From DASRHY01 sp035650275 (lineage in GTDB: Bacteria > Actinomycetota > Actinomycetes > Propionibacteriales > Kribbellaceae), in assembly GCA_035650275.1 (NCBI GenBank), contig DASRHY010000004.1, positions 1 through 64,000 of the forward strand: DNA of 64,000 bases, in the 5' to 3' direction. Positions within the stretch are counted from its first letter, which is position 1. Every line of letters starts with the position of its first letter. The translations under genes and the position numbers were made by a program. The notes under the pieces are model-generated. The model was not told the origin of the DNA, did no database searches, and was given only the letters and a program-made list of their open reading frames with translations. This document shows positions 8,378 through 16,651 of this stretch, one piece after another.

Positions 8378-8845
8378 TCAGCCTGTCACACGATCGCTGT
8401 GCCGATCCCCCCAGCCGCCGGTCGACCCGTACCCACCGTCGCCGCGGGCCGAACCGGGCAGCCGATCGACCTCGACGAACCGGGCCTTCTCGACCCGCTG
8501 GATCACCAGCTGCGCGATCCGGTCGCCGCGGTGCAGCGTGACCGGCTCGGCCGGGTCCAGGTTCACCAGGCAGACCTTGATCTCACCGCGGTAGCCCGCG
8601 TCGACGGTGCCGGGCGCGTTCACGATCGAGACGCCGTGCCGGGCGGCGAGCCCCGACCGGGGGTGCACGAACGCCGCGTAGCCGTCCGGCAGCGCGATCG
8701 CGATCCCGGTTCCGGCCAGCGCCCGCTCCCCCGCCTTCAGGGTCAGGTCGCGCGTGGTGACCAGGTCCGCGCCGGCGTCCCCGGGGTGCGCGTACGACGG
8801 CAGCGGTACCGCGTCGTCCAGCCTGGTGATCAGGACCTCTGTCAC
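8378..8845 (-). CDS. dut: dUTP diphosphatase
   Basis: Trimeric dUTPase of 155 residues that hydrolyses dUTP to dUMP and pyrophosphate, keeping uracil out of DNA and supplying dUMP for thymidylate synthesis. All five family motifs are visible: DAGADL, HPRSGLAARHG, GTVDAGYRGEIKV, RGDRIAQLVI and the C-terminal GDGGYGSTGG arm that closes over the active site. Length is normal. It overlaps the upstream thioesterase gene by 4 bases (ATGA), so both are read from one message. Confidence 0.97.
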   Translation of the reverse strand: MTEVLITRLDDAVPLPSYAHPGDAGADLVTTRDLTLKAGERALAGTGIAIALPDGYAAFVHPRSGLAARHGVSIVNAPGTVDAGYRGEIKVCLVNLDPAEPVTLHRGDRIAQLVIQRVEKARFVEVDRLPGSARGDGGYGSTGGWGDRHSDRVTG

Positions 8846-9384
8846 GGGTTCACCTCGAACTCTCCCTGTGCGTGGTCAAGGTTGCCGTGCTCGGTGAAGT
8901 GCTCCACCGGTACGACGACGAAGACGGCCGCGGCCCGTACCGCGATGGAGTCGCCGATCCGGCCCTCGGCCGCGGCGTACATCCGCCGGCCGCGGAAGCC
9001 GAGACACTCCGCCCGCAGCGTCAGCGTGGTACCGACCGGCACCGGCCGGACGTAGTCGGTCTCCAGTCGCCCGGTCACCATCGGCTTGCGCAGCAGCCAG
9101 GACAGGCCGCCGAGGATCTCGTCCAGCGCGGTGGCGAGCACACCGCCGTGCGCGAGACCCGGCGCGCCCTGATGCTCCGCGGTCACGGTGAACTCGCCGG
9201 TCACGGTCAGCCCCTCGCCGGCGGTGGTCACCAGCCGCAGACCGGTCTGGTGGTCCGGGCCGCAGGCGACGCAACGGTGGTAGTGCGACCGCAGCACCGT
9301 GCCCGGCGCGGGCGCGTCCGGGTGCCGCACCGGCGCTTCCAGCTGCTCGGGCGCGGCCGCCGACCGCGGTGGAGGCGAGATCAC
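8842..9384 (-). CDS. PaaI-like hotdog thioesterase
   Basis: Protein of 180 residues with a single hotdog fold. After about 35 variable residues come HYHRCVACGPDHQTGL and the signature APGLAHGGVLATALDEILGG, where HGG and the following acidic residue form the acyl-CoA thioesterase site of the PaaI/4HBT class. The substrate is unknown. It overlaps dut by 4 bases and is divergent from the DUF3093 gene, the two starts lying about 50 bases apart. Confidence 0.85.
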   Translation of the reverse strand: MISPPPRSAAAPEQLEAPVRHPDAPAPGTVLRSHYHRCVACGPDHQTGLRLVTTAGEGLTVTGEFTVTAEHQGAPGLAHGGVLATALDEILGGLSWLLRKPMVTGRLETDYVRPVPVGTTLTLRAECLGFRGRRMYAAAEGRIGDSIAVRAAAVFVVVPVEHFTEHGNLDHAQGEFEVNP

Positions 9385-9436
9385 GAGAGGCGACCCTACC
9401 GACGGCCGCCGGCGGCCGTTCTGCCAGGCTGCACAC

Positions 9437-9874
9437 GTGCGTTACTCCGAACGGCTGCGGGTGCCCATCTCGTGGTGGCTGATCGCGGCCGCGGGTCTCG
9501 GCACGCTCTGGCTGGTCGTCGCGGCGGCCACCTCCACGGCCGTCGCGCTCGCGATCACCGGCACCGCCGTCGTCCTGGTAGTAGCCGGGTTCCTGCGGTA
9601 CGGCGCGGCGCCGGTCGCGGTCGACGAGGACACCCTGACCGCCGGCCGGGCCCGGATCCCGCTGGAGCATCTCGGTACGGCGGAGCCGCTCACCGGCGAG
9701 GACGCCCGGCTCGCTCGCGGGCGAGAGTGCGATCCGCGGGCCTACCTGCTGCTGCGGCCGTACGTGTCCGGCGCGGTCCGGGTCCGGTTGACCGACCCGG
9801 CCGACCCCGCGCCGTACTGGCTGGTGGCGACCCGGCACCCCGAACGGCTCGCCGAAGTGCTCCGCCCGCACTGA
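9437..9874 (+). CDS. DUF3093 family membrane protein
   Basis: Protein of 145 residues. The GTG start at 9437 is chosen because the family begins with YSERLRVP followed by two closely spaced membrane helices (ISWWLIAAAGLGTLWLVVA and VALAITGTAVVLVVAGFL). The C-terminal half is a small soluble domain ending in YWLVATRHPERLAEVL. It matches DUF3093, a family found beside dut in actinobacteria. Function is unknown. An open frame extends upstream of 9437, but it would overlap the divergent thioesterase gene and has no conserved content. Confidence 0.82.
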   Translation: MRYSERLRVPISWWLIAAAGLGTLWLVVAAATSTAVALAITGTAVVLVVAGFLRYGAAPVAVDEDTLTAGRARIPLEHLGTAEPLTGEDARLARGRECDPRAYLLLRPYVSGAVRVRLTDPADPAPYWLVATRHPERLAEVLRPH

Positions 9875-9920
9875 CAATGGCAAGATCGGTTGCGTAGGGC
9901 ATCGAAGGAGGGGTGTGCAG

Positions 9921-10199
9921 ATGGCCGGAGCCAAGATCGGCTGGAAGCTCGTGCTCGCCGTGTTCACGATCGTGGTCCAGCTGGTGACCAAGAAGGCCGT
10001 GACGTCGGCGTGGAAGCTCGGCACCGGCCGCAAGCCGTCGCCGCGGTCCCCCGAGGCCGGGTACGTCGAGGTGGTCGCCTGGGCAGTGGCCAGCGGTGCC
10101 GCGGCGGCCGCCGCGAAGCGGTTCGCGGAGCAGAGCGCGGCGAAGTACTGGCTGAAGTCGACCGGGACACTGCCACCCGGATATGAAGAGCGGGACTGA
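9921..10199 (+). CDS. DUF4235 family protein
   Basis: Small basic membrane-associated protein of 92 residues: GAKIGWKLVLAVFTIVVQL near the N-terminus and a second hydrophobic stretch (VVAWAVASGAAAAAAKRFAEQ) near 50-70, the two-helix pattern of DUF4235. The ATG at 9921 is preferred over a GTG at 9915 because the AAGGAGGGG ribosome site at 9905-9913 is seven bases upstream of it. The stop codon is embedded in a terminator hairpin. Function is unknown. Confidence 0.8.
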   Translation: MAGAKIGWKLVLAVFTIVVQLVTKKAVTSAWKLGTGRKPSPRSPEAGYVEVVAWAVASGAAAAAAKRFAEQSAAKYWLKSTGTLPPGYEERD

Positions 10200-10217
10200 C
10201 CTCGCCGGTCAGTCCCG
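10191..10217 (+). terminator. Hairpin terminator after the DUF4235 gene
   Basis: A perfect 11-bp stem, CGGGACTGACC at 10191-10201 pairing with GGTCAGTCCCG at 10207-10217, with a five-base loop TCGCC. The stem contains the DUF4235 stop codon. No T-run follows, as is common in high-GC actinomycetes. It could also act for the converging DUF4193 gene, which ends at 10299. Confidence 0.75.
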
Positions 10218-10298
10218 CCTCGTCTGTGTTCCCCCGCGGACCCTCCCAGATCCGCCCTCGCTCCCCCTTGCGTTTCTCAAGCCGCCGTAGTGCCGCCC

Positions 10299-10598
10299 TC
10301 AGGCTGCACAGTCGCGGCAGATCAGCTGACCGTTCTTGTCCGCGGCCAGCTGGCTACGGTGGTGCACCAGGAAGCAGCTCGAACACGTGAACTCGTCGGC
10401 CTGGCGCGGGAGCACGCGCACCGCGAGCTCCTCGTGGCTGAGGTCCGCGCCCGGGAGCTCGAAGCTCTCGGCCGCCTCGGCCTCGTCCTCGTCAACCTTG
10501 CCTGAGTTCTTGTCGTGGCGTCGAGTCTTCAGCTCCTCGATGCTCTCTTCGCCGGCGTCCTCGTCTGTCTTACGTGGGGCGTCATAGTCGGTCGCCAT
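10299..10598 (-). CDS. DUF4193 family protein (zinc-ribbon-like)
   Basis: Acidic protein of 99 residues. The start is the ATG at 10598, which begins the conserved MATDYDAPRK and has an AGGGACA ribosome site just upstream. The first 60 residues are charged and probably flexible; the C-terminus carries two cysteine pairs, CSSC and CRDC, separated by about 20 residues, a likely zinc ribbon. DUF4193 is a short actinobacterial family encoded beside suhB/dut; a role in transcription is possible but unproven. The 270 bases upstream (10599-10868) contain no gene I can support and presumably hold its promoter. Confidence 0.85.
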   Translation of the reverse strand: MATDYDAPRKTDEDAGEESIEELKTRRHDKNSGKVDEDEAEAAESFELPGADLSHEELAVRVLPRQADEFTCSSCFLVHHRSQLAADKNGQLICRDCAA

Positions 10599-10868
10599 CT
10601 TGTCCCTGCCCTTGCTTCGTGCCCGTGATACCTGCAGCCGTGTGAACGGGTGCGCGGGCCGAGAAATTCCGGGTTCCGTCATCCGTTTTCCACAATGCAG
10701 AGGACGGCCCCGATGCCGTCCCCCGAGGCGCAGATTGTGCCCTATACCCGGGTCCGATTGCGCGCCGGGGTCCATGTACTGACCATCGTGTCGCGGTAGC
10801 GACTTGATCGATCCAAGTTTCTGCGCGCCAATGCACGCATTACGGGACTAACAAGCACCTACGCGCAG

Positions 10869-11663
10869 TCAGCTCCGAAGTGGGTCGGCGGCGGCCAGCG
10901 CGTCGTGCAGCGCATCGAAGATCGCCGGACTTGACGCCATCGCCATCTCCGGCGACACCGGAGCGCCGTGCAGGCCCCCGATCCGCGCCCCGGCCTCGGC
11001 CGCGATCAGTGCACCGGCGCCGTAGTCCCACGGGTTCAGGCCACGCTCGTACGCAGCGTCGAGCCGCCCGCACGCTACGTAACAAAGGTCGACTGCGCCG
11101 ACACCGATCCGGCGGATGTCCCGGATCTTGCCGATGATCTCGCGGATCACCTCGGCCTGCACCGCCCGCCGCTGCGGGTCGTACCCGAACCCGGTGCCGA
11201 CCAGCGCCTTGGTCAGGTCGGTGCAGCCGGACACCGCGATCGGCTCGCCGTCCAGGAAGGCGCCACCGCCGCGGGTCGCGGTGAACGTCTCCCCCAGCGG
11301 CGCGTTGACCACCACGCCGGCGATCGTCTCGCCGTCCAGCTCGACGGCGATCGAGACCGCGTACGTCGGGTGGTCGTACAGGTAGTTCACGGTGCCGTCG
11401 ATCGGGTCCACCACCCAGCGCACCCCGCTGGTGCCGTGTACGTCCTCACCTTCCTCGCCGAGGAACGCGTCGTCCGGGCGGACCGCGAGGATCCGCTTGC
11501 GGATCAGCTCCTCGGACTCCCGGTCGACCGCGGTGACCACGTCGGTGTCGGTGCTCTTGGTGTCGGCGACGGTGATCCGGCCCCGGCGCCGCTCGACGAT
11601 CAGCTCGGCCGCCTCGGCCGCGACCTCGGTGGCCAGCGCGAGCAGCTCCGCGGGGCTGGTCAT
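10869..11663 (-). CDS. suhB: Inositol-1-monophosphatase family protein
   Basis: Mg2+-dependent inositol monophosphatase-like phosphatase of 264 residues. The metal-site motifs are clear: GEEGED (near 73), WVVDPIDGTVNYLYDHP (near 87-103) and NPWDYGAGALIAAEAGA (near 212). It would hydrolyse inositol-1-phosphate or a related sugar phosphate, supplying inositol for actinobacterial lipids and mycothiol. The ATG at 11663 overlaps the ferrochelatase stop by 4 bases; an open frame continues upstream but has no family content. Confidence 0.93.
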   Translation of the reverse strand: MTSPAELLALATEVAAEAAELIVERRRGRITVADTKSTDTDVVTAVDRESEELIRKRILAVRPDDAFLGEEGEDVHGTSGVRWVVDPIDGTVNYLYDHPTYAVSIAVELDGETIAGVVVNAPLGETFTATRGGGAFLDGEPIAVSGCTDLTKALVGTGFGYDPQRRAVQAEVIREIIGKIRDIRRIGVGAVDLCYVACGRLDAAYERGLNPWDYGAGALIAAEAGARIGGLHGAPVSPEMAMASSPAIFDALHDALAAADPLRS

Positions 11664-12730
11664 GCCGGCACCGCCCGTCGCCGCGGAGCCGGGCAGCAGT
11701 CCTCCGGGCAGACGTCCCAGCCGGGGCCGATCGCCCCGGCCGACACCCGCTGCGGCGACTCGCCGCGTGCCACCGCGGCCCGTTCCATCACCAGGTCGCA
11801 GAGCATCGCCACGAACCGCTCGTCGGTGCCCGGCGTCGCCGCCCGGGCCATCGGCAGGCTCAGCTTCGCGGCGGTGCCGGCCGCTTCGGTGTCCAGGTCG
11901 TACACGACCTCCATGTGGTCGCTGACGAACCCGATCGGCGCCAGCACCACCCCGGAGGCTCCCTCGGCCGCAAGCTTCTCGAGGTGTGCGTTCACGTCCG
12001 GCTCCAGCCACGGCGCCTGCGGCGGACCGGACCGGGAGCAGAACACCAAGTCGGTACGGCGCGGGCGACCGGTCCGCAGCTCGAGACCGGCGGCGATCTG
12101 CTCGGCCACGTCGGTGTGCCAGGCGACGTACGCGCCGCCACCCGGTCCGCTGGTCTCGTTCATCGCGACCGGGATCGAGTGCGTCACGAACGCGACCGCC
12201 GCATCGTCCGGCAGCCCGGCCAGGGCGTCGGCGCAGGCGTCCACGAACGGCTCCACGAAGCCCGGGAGGTTCGCGTAGTGCCGCATCCGGTCGATCCGCG
12301 GCGCTCCCTCGAAGTCGGTCGCGGCGGCGATGTTCTCCAGGTACTGCCGGCAGCCCGAGTACGACGGGTAGGCCGAGGTGATCACCGCGACCGCCCGGCG
12401 GATGCCGTCCGCGGCCATGGCACGGACGGTGTCGTCCAGGTACGGCGCCCAGTTGCGGTTGCCCCAGTACACCGGCAGGTCGATGCCGCGGGCATCGAGC
12501 TCGGTACGCAGGGCCGCGAGCAGCGCCCGGTTGTGGTCGTTGATCGGACTCCGGCCCCCGAACGCGTAGTAGTGCTCGCCGACCTCGCGCAGCCGTTCGT
12601 CCGGGATGCCGCGGCCGCGGGTCACGTTCTGCAGGAACGGCAGCACGTCGTCGGGTCCCTCGGGGCCGCCGAAGGACAGCAGCAGCACCGCGTCGTACGG
12701 TGTCGGGTCGGGCAGGTCGCTCGGCGGCAT
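11660..12730 (-). CDS. hemH: Ferrochelatase (coproporphyrin-type, with C-terminal Cys cluster)
   Basis: Ferrochelatase of 356 residues that inserts Fe2+ into a porphyrin; in actinobacteria the substrate is coproporphyrin III. Seen: LLLSFGGPEGPDDVLPFL at the start, the invariant His184 in FVTHSIPVAM, and the acidic metal-path residues in GFVSDHMEVVYDLD. Cys127 (SYSGCRQY) and a C-terminal cluster CPEDCC at 341-346 match the [2Fe-2S]-ligating pattern of actinobacterial ferrochelatases. It overlaps suhB by 4 bases and is divergent from an MFS gene 56 bases away. Confidence 0.95.
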   Translation of the reverse strand: MPPSDLPDPTPYDAVLLLSFGGPEGPDDVLPFLQNVTRGRGIPDERLREVGEHYYAFGGRSPINDHNRALLAALRTELDARGIDLPVYWGNRNWAPYLDDTVRAMAADGIRRAVAVITSAYPSYSGCRQYLENIAAATDFEGAPRIDRMRHYANLPGFVEPFVDACADALAGLPDDAAVAFVTHSIPVAMNETSGPGGGAYVAWHTDVAEQIAAGLELRTGRPRRTDLVFCSRSGPPQAPWLEPDVNAHLEKLAAEGASGVVLAPIGFVSDHMEVVYDLDTEAAGTAAKLSLPMARAATPGTDERFVAMLCDLVMERAAVARGESPQRVSAGAIGPGWDVCPEDCCPAPRRRAVPA

Positions 12731-12786
12731 ACTCCGATCCTGTCAGGCGAGCTGTCGGCGCGCACAGCTAGGCTGCCGTCCGCCTC

Positions 12787-13971
12787 ATGCTGACGCCTTA
12801 CGTCGACCTCATGCGCCGCCCCGGTGCTGCCGCGTTCTTCTGCGCCGGGGTCCTCGGTCGTATGCCGATCTCGATGATCGGTCTCGGCATCGTGATCCTG
12901 ATCTCGCGTGAGACCGGCTCGTACGGCCTGGCCGGCGCGGTCTCCGGCGTCTCGGTGGTCGCGATCGCGTTGACCGGTCCCGTCCAGGGCCGGCTGGTGG
13001 ACCGGTTCGGCCAGGCCCGGCTGCTGCTGACCGGCTCGCTGGTCTGCACCGCGGCACTGCTCGGGCTGCTGGTCGCGGTCCGCGCGGACGCGCCCGACTG
13101 GGTGCTGTACGCCGTCGCGGCCGTGGCCGGCGGTACCCGTCCGCAGGTCGGCTCGTTCGTCCGCGCCCGCTGGAGCCACGTGCTCGAGCGCGGTCGGACC
13201 CTGCAGACGGCGTACGCGCTGGAGGCGGTCGGCGACGAGGTCGTGTTCATCGTCGGCCCGGTGCTGGTGACCGTCCTGGCAACCGAGGTCAGCCCGTACG
13301 CCGCGCTGGTGGCGGCCGCCGCACTCGGGTTCGCCGGCACCTTCTGGCTCGGGCTGCTGCGCGGCACCGACCCGCCCGGGCGGCGCCGCGCGACGGGTTC
13401 CGAACCGCTGCCGCTGCCCTGGCTGTCACTGCTACTGCTCAGCCTGATCGGCGCCGGCCTGGGTGCCGCACTGGGCAGCGCCGAGGTGGTCACGGTGGCG
13501 TTCACCGCGGAGCACGGAGTGCCGCAGATGTCCGGCGTGGTGCTCGCGGTCTGGGCGCTCGGCAGCCTGATCGCCGGACTCTGGTACGGCGGGGTGCACT
13601 GGCGGGCGCCGGTCGAGCGCCGGCTACTGATCGGCGCGGTCGCGCTGGCGGTGACGATGGCGCCGCTGCCCTGGGTGGACAGCGTGCTCCTGCTCGGGGT
13701 CGCGCTGTTCGGTTGCGGGATGACGATCGCACCGACCCTGGTCGCGCTGACCGCGTGCGTCGAGGAATGGGTGCCACCCCAGCGGCTGACCGAGGCGATC
13801 ACCTGGACCGTCACCGGCCTGCTGCTCGGTGTCGCACCCGGCAACGCCGTCGCCGGCCAGGCGATCGACGCGTACGGCGCCTCCACCGCCTACTGGGTCC
13901 CCTTCACCGTCGCCGTCACCTGCGCCCTGCTCTCCTCCGTAGCCATCACCTTCGCCCGCCCCCGCCCCTGA
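12787..13971 (+). CDS. MFS transporter (12-TM)
   Basis: Major facilitator protein of 394 residues with about 12 hydrophobic segments. The first loop motif is degenerate (GRLVDRFGQARLLL at about 60-75). It resembles the sugar-efflux/YcaD-type branch common in actinomycetes, but I cannot assign a substrate. The gene starts 56 bases from the divergent ferrochelatase and converges on the TRIC-like gene, with only 27 bases between the stops. Confidence 0.8.
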   Translation: MLTPYVDLMRRPGAAAFFCAGVLGRMPISMIGLGIVILISRETGSYGLAGAVSGVSVVAIALTGPVQGRLVDRFGQARLLLTGSLVCTAALLGLLVAVRADAPDWVLYAVAAVAGGTRPQVGSFVRARWSHVLERGRTLQTAYALEAVGDEVVFIVGPVLVTVLATEVSPYAALVAAAALGFAGTFWLGLLRGTDPPGRRRATGSEPLPLPWLSLLLLSLIGAGLGAALGSAEVVTVAFTAEHGVPQMSGVVLAVWALGSLIAGLWYGGVHWRAPVERRLLIGAVALAVTMAPLPWVDSVLLLGVALFGCGMTIAPTLVALTACVEEWVPPQRLTEAITWTVTGLLLGVAPGNAVAGQAIDAYGASTAYWVPFTVAVTCALLSSVAITFARPRP

Positions 13972-13998
13972 CCCATCGTTCGCCAGTCTGGATCGTCG

Positions 13999-14631
13999 CT
14001 ACGCGGTCCGCGCCCGTGGTGCGTTCCAGCCGCGGCGGATCGCGACGAAGCGGATCGCGAAGCAGAGCACCGCCGCCGCAACGGCGATCCAGGATTGGTA
14101 GATACCGAGCGCGTCCGCGGTCACCACCAGCCCAGCACCGAGGAACGCCGGCGTCGCGTAGATCTCGCTGCGCAGCACCACCGGCACCCGGCCGGACAGC
14201 AGGTCGCGCAGCACTCCGCCACCGATCCCGGTGATGGTGCCGAGCAGCGCGGCGGGCAGCGGCCCGAGCCCGAACGCCAGCGCCTTCAACGCACCGGTGA
14301 CGCAGAACAGCCCGAGGCCCGCGGCATCGAAGATGTTCACCAGCCGCTCCAACCGGCCGAGCCCCGGATGCAGGAAGAATGTCAGCAGTCCGGCGACCAC
14401 CGGGACCATCAGGTAGCGCCAGTCGTCCAGTGCGGCCGGCGGTACCGCGCCGATCAGCACGTCCCGGATGAACCCGCCGCCGAGACCGGTGACGAGCGCC
14501 AGCACCAAGACCCCGAACACGTCGAGCTGTTTGCGCACCCCGACCAGTGCGCCGGTGATCGCGAACACAAAGGTGCCGATCAGATCCAGCCCTACCTGTA
14601 CGGCCGTCACCACCACATCCGGTTGCTCCAC
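13999..14631 (-). CDS. Trimeric intracellular cation (TRIC)-like channel, UPF0126 family
   Basis: Membrane protein of 210 residues made of two repeated UPF0126 units: LDLIGTFVFAITGALVG...GLGGGFIRDVLIG and FDAAGLGLFCVTGALKA...GIGGGVLRDLLSG. Prokaryotic members form trimeric cation (K+) channels. I use the GTG at 14631 because the first repeat begins about 15 residues later; an ATG at 14694 would add 21 residues of non-conserved sequence. It is divergent from sepH across 173 bases. Confidence 0.85.
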   Translation of the reverse strand: MEQPDVVVTAVQVGLDLIGTFVFAITGALVGVRKQLDVFGVLVLALVTGLGGGFIRDVLIGAVPPAALDDWRYLMVPVVAGLLTFFLHPGLGRLERLVNIFDAAGLGLFCVTGALKALAFGLGPLPAALLGTITGIGGGVLRDLLSGRVPVVLRSEIYATPAFLGAGLVVTADALGIYQSWIAVAAAVLCFAIRFVAIRRGWNAPRARTA

Positions 14632-14712
14632 GCACGCACCGTAGCTGCGGCGGTCCGACGCCCATCCGGCGCCGCGCGGCGAGTCGTCGCGCATCGCCAG
14701 CGTGCTTGTAGC

Positions 14713-14725
14713 GTGAACAGTTCAC
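14713..14725. promoter_or_regulatory. Perfect inverted repeat between TRIC-like gene and sepH
   Basis: GTGAACAGTTCAC is a 6+1+6 palindrome in the divergent promoter region, about 80 bases before the sepH ATG. It has the size of a regulator half-site pair. The regulator is unknown and the match could be chance. Confidence 0.3.
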
Positions 14726-14804
14726 CGGCTCCGGCGTGGCTGTCTTGGTCTGGCACTGCGCGCGGGAGAGACTGATCGACAACCGCACAGGAGAACACAC
14801 GGCA

Positions 14805-15917
14805 ATGCGCGAGGCGAAGCTCGTTGGGCTCAGCCCGGATGGCACCAAGGTCATCCTGGCTGTCACAGCGACGGGCGAGGAGGTCGCCGTCGGGATCGAC
14901 GACCGGCTGCGTGCCGCCGTGCGCGGCGACCGTGCCCGCCTCGGCCAGCTGGAGATCACTATGGAGAGCGCCCTGCGCCCGCGCGACATCCAGGCTCGCA
15001 TCCGATCGGGTGAGAGCCCGGAATCCGTCGCCGCCGTCGCGCAGATGCCGGTCGACCGCGTGATGGCGTTCGCCGGGCCGGTGCTCGCCGAGCGCGACCA
15101 CATCGCGTCGATCGCGCAGCGCGCCTCGGTCCGCCGCCGTGGTGGCGACGGCCCGTCCCGCAATCTCGGCACCTGGGTGACCGAGCGACTGCGCAGCAAG
15201 CAGGTCGACCCGAACTCGGCCGAGTGGGACGCCTGGCGCCGCGACGACGGGCGCTGGGCCGTCCGGGTCGAGTACGTGACCCGCGACGACACCAAGCGGA
15301 CCGCGATGTTCGCGTACGACGCTCCCGGGCGCTACGCCGTACCGGACGATGACGAGGCCCGCTGGCTGGTCGGCGAGCAGCCGCCCGCCGAGATCCCGGC
15401 GCACCAGCGTCGGCTGACCGCGGTGGAGAGCGAGTTCGACGTGGCACCCGACCACGTGGCCGACTCGTACGAGGCCGGTTTCGAGCAGGCGATCACGCTG
15501 GCCCGTGAGGACCGCCGGATCCTCGACCGGCACGACGCGGACCCGCGCGAGCTGGCCCGGCGCGAGATCGACCGTCGTGAGCTGGACCGCCGCGAGAACG
15601 GCCGTCGTGAGGCAGACGGTCGTGAGTTGGACCGTCGTCCGCGCGTCGTGCCGGCGCCGGAGCCTGACGACGACCTGCTGAGCGAGGTGCCCGCGTCGGC
15701 CCGCCCGACCCAGTCCCGGCCCGCGCCGACCCGTCCGCACGCGGTGCCGCCGCACCCGGACGAGGAAGAGACCGTCCCGATCGAGCAGCCCGCCGCTGCG
15801 GAGCCGGCGCAGGACGCACCGGCTCCGGAGGAGTCCAAGAAGCGCCCGCGCCGTGCCAACAAGAAGGCCAGCGTGCCGAGCTGGGACGAGATCATGTTCG
15901 GCAAGAAGGCCGACTGA
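14805..15917 (+). CDS. sepH: Septation protein SepH (DUF3071)
   Basis: Actinobacterial cell-division factor that promotes FtsZ assembly, 370 residues. The conserved N-terminal DUF3071 domain covers about 1-170 (AKLVGLSPDGTKVILAV, LRPRDIQARIRSGESPE with a helix-turn-helix-like arrangement, and DGRWAVRVEYV). The remainder is charged and largely disordered, and includes a five-residue RRELD repeat at 247-276, ending in the conserved tail PSWDEIMFG. The ATG at 14805 follows an AGGAGA ribosome site at 14789-14794. A putative weak stem (GAGCC/GGCTC) at 15925-15940 follows the stop. Confidence 0.92.
   Translation: MREAKLVGLSPDGTKVILAVTATGEEVAVGIDDRLRAAVRGDRARLGQLEITMESALRPRDIQARIRSGESPESVAAVAQMPVDRVMAFAGPVLAERDHIASIAQRASVRRRGGDGPSRNLGTWVTERLRSKQVDPNSAEWDAWRRDDGRWAVRVEYVTRDDTKRTAMFAYDAPGRYAVPDDDEARWLVGEQPPAEIPAHQRRLTAVESEFDVAPDHVADSYEAGFEQAITLAREDRRILDRHDADPRELARREIDRRELDRRENGRREADGRELDRRPRVVPAPEPDDDLLSEVPASARPTQSRPAPTRPHAVPPHPDEEETVPIEQPAAAEPAQDAPAPEESKKRPRRANKKASVPSWDEIMFGKKAD
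15543..15632 (+). repeat. 15-bp coding repeat in sepH (RRELD units)
   Basis: Six contiguous 15-base units encode PRELA, RREID, RRELD, RRENG, RREAD and GRELD. Base identity is high at CG-CG-GAG positions, indicating recent tandem duplication within the disordered linker of SepH. The alternating Arg and acidic residues should form a charged single helix. Confidence 0.85.
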
Positions 15918-16175
15918 CTGCGCGGAGCCTGAACCGGCTCACGGAACAGCACGTACTGCTCCTAAGTGACGATCGGCTTCGACGCGCCTGAGTGGACAGG
16001 TGTCTCAAAGTGCGGTCCGGCATGTTGGCAGTGGCCCGTTGCTCTGCCATCATCGTCGAACCATGCGAACCACTCTGTGCTGTTGCTGTTGTCGCTGACG
16101 CGCGCCGCGTGACCGGCGTACGACGTCTCGTCCAGCCGCCGACAACAGCTCCACAGGAATCCGGGTTCGCACCTC

Positions 16176-16607
16176 ATGAACGTCTCTGCATCGAACATCT
16201 CTGTCTTCGCCGAGCTGCTCGCCGTCCACGACGTGCGGCTGCTGCCGGGGTCGTACGCCGTGCCGGTCGACGTGCTGGCCGGACTGCCGGACGGGTCGGT
16301 CGCACACTTCATCGCTCGCGGTACGACGATACGGCTCGCCCTGTACGCGCCGGACGCGCTGACCTCGGTTGTGATCGCCACCCAGTGCGGCTGCGGCCAG
16401 CACCACGAGCCGGCCGGACCGCGCCGGATGACGATCCGTGCCGACGCGATTCCACTCGTGGTCCGCGCCATCGACGGCAGGTCGGCGTTCGGCTGGACCG
16501 GTCACGAGGCAGGCATGCTCCGGCTCAGCGACGCCGCGCCGTACTTCTTCGACCTGCTCTCCCGCGCCACCGATGCCGAACCAGCCGTCGTACTGGCTGC
16601 AGTCTAG
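16176..16607 (+). CDS. hypothetical protein
   Basis: Open frame of 143 residues with good codon use, starting MNVSASNISVFAELLAVHDV and containing a Cys/His-rich stretch CGCGQHHEP near 70-78. There is no signal peptide or membrane segment and I recognise no family. It lies alone between sepH and the LuxR-type regulator. The 258 bases between sepH and this gene show no supportable feature apart from the weak stem after sepH. The function is unknown; it could be an orphan gene of an inserted segment. Confidence 0.55.
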   Translation: MNVSASNISVFAELLAVHDVRLLPGSYAVPVDVLAGLPDGSVAHFIARGTTIRLALYAPDALTSVVIATQCGCGQHHEPAGPRRMTIRADAIPLVVRAIDGRSAFGWTGHEAGMLRLSDAAPYFFDLLSRATDAEPAVVLAAV

Positions 16608-16651
16608 GGGCGCTCGACCTCGATCAGTGTCGATGGGTGCAGACTGAGGGT

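Noticed and set aside
10599..10868. A gene matching the mycobacterial one found between DUF4193 and suhB
   Set aside because: The only frames here are short extensions of neighbouring ones with no signal peptide or conserved content. I treat the gap as promoter sequence.
15962..16177. Small minus-strand frame of about 70 residues (contains EWFAWFDDDGRATGHCQH) divergent from the 16176 gene
   Set aside because: It looks somewhat protein-like, but its ATG overlaps the plus-strand start, there is no ribosome site, and I recognise no family; too weak to annotate.
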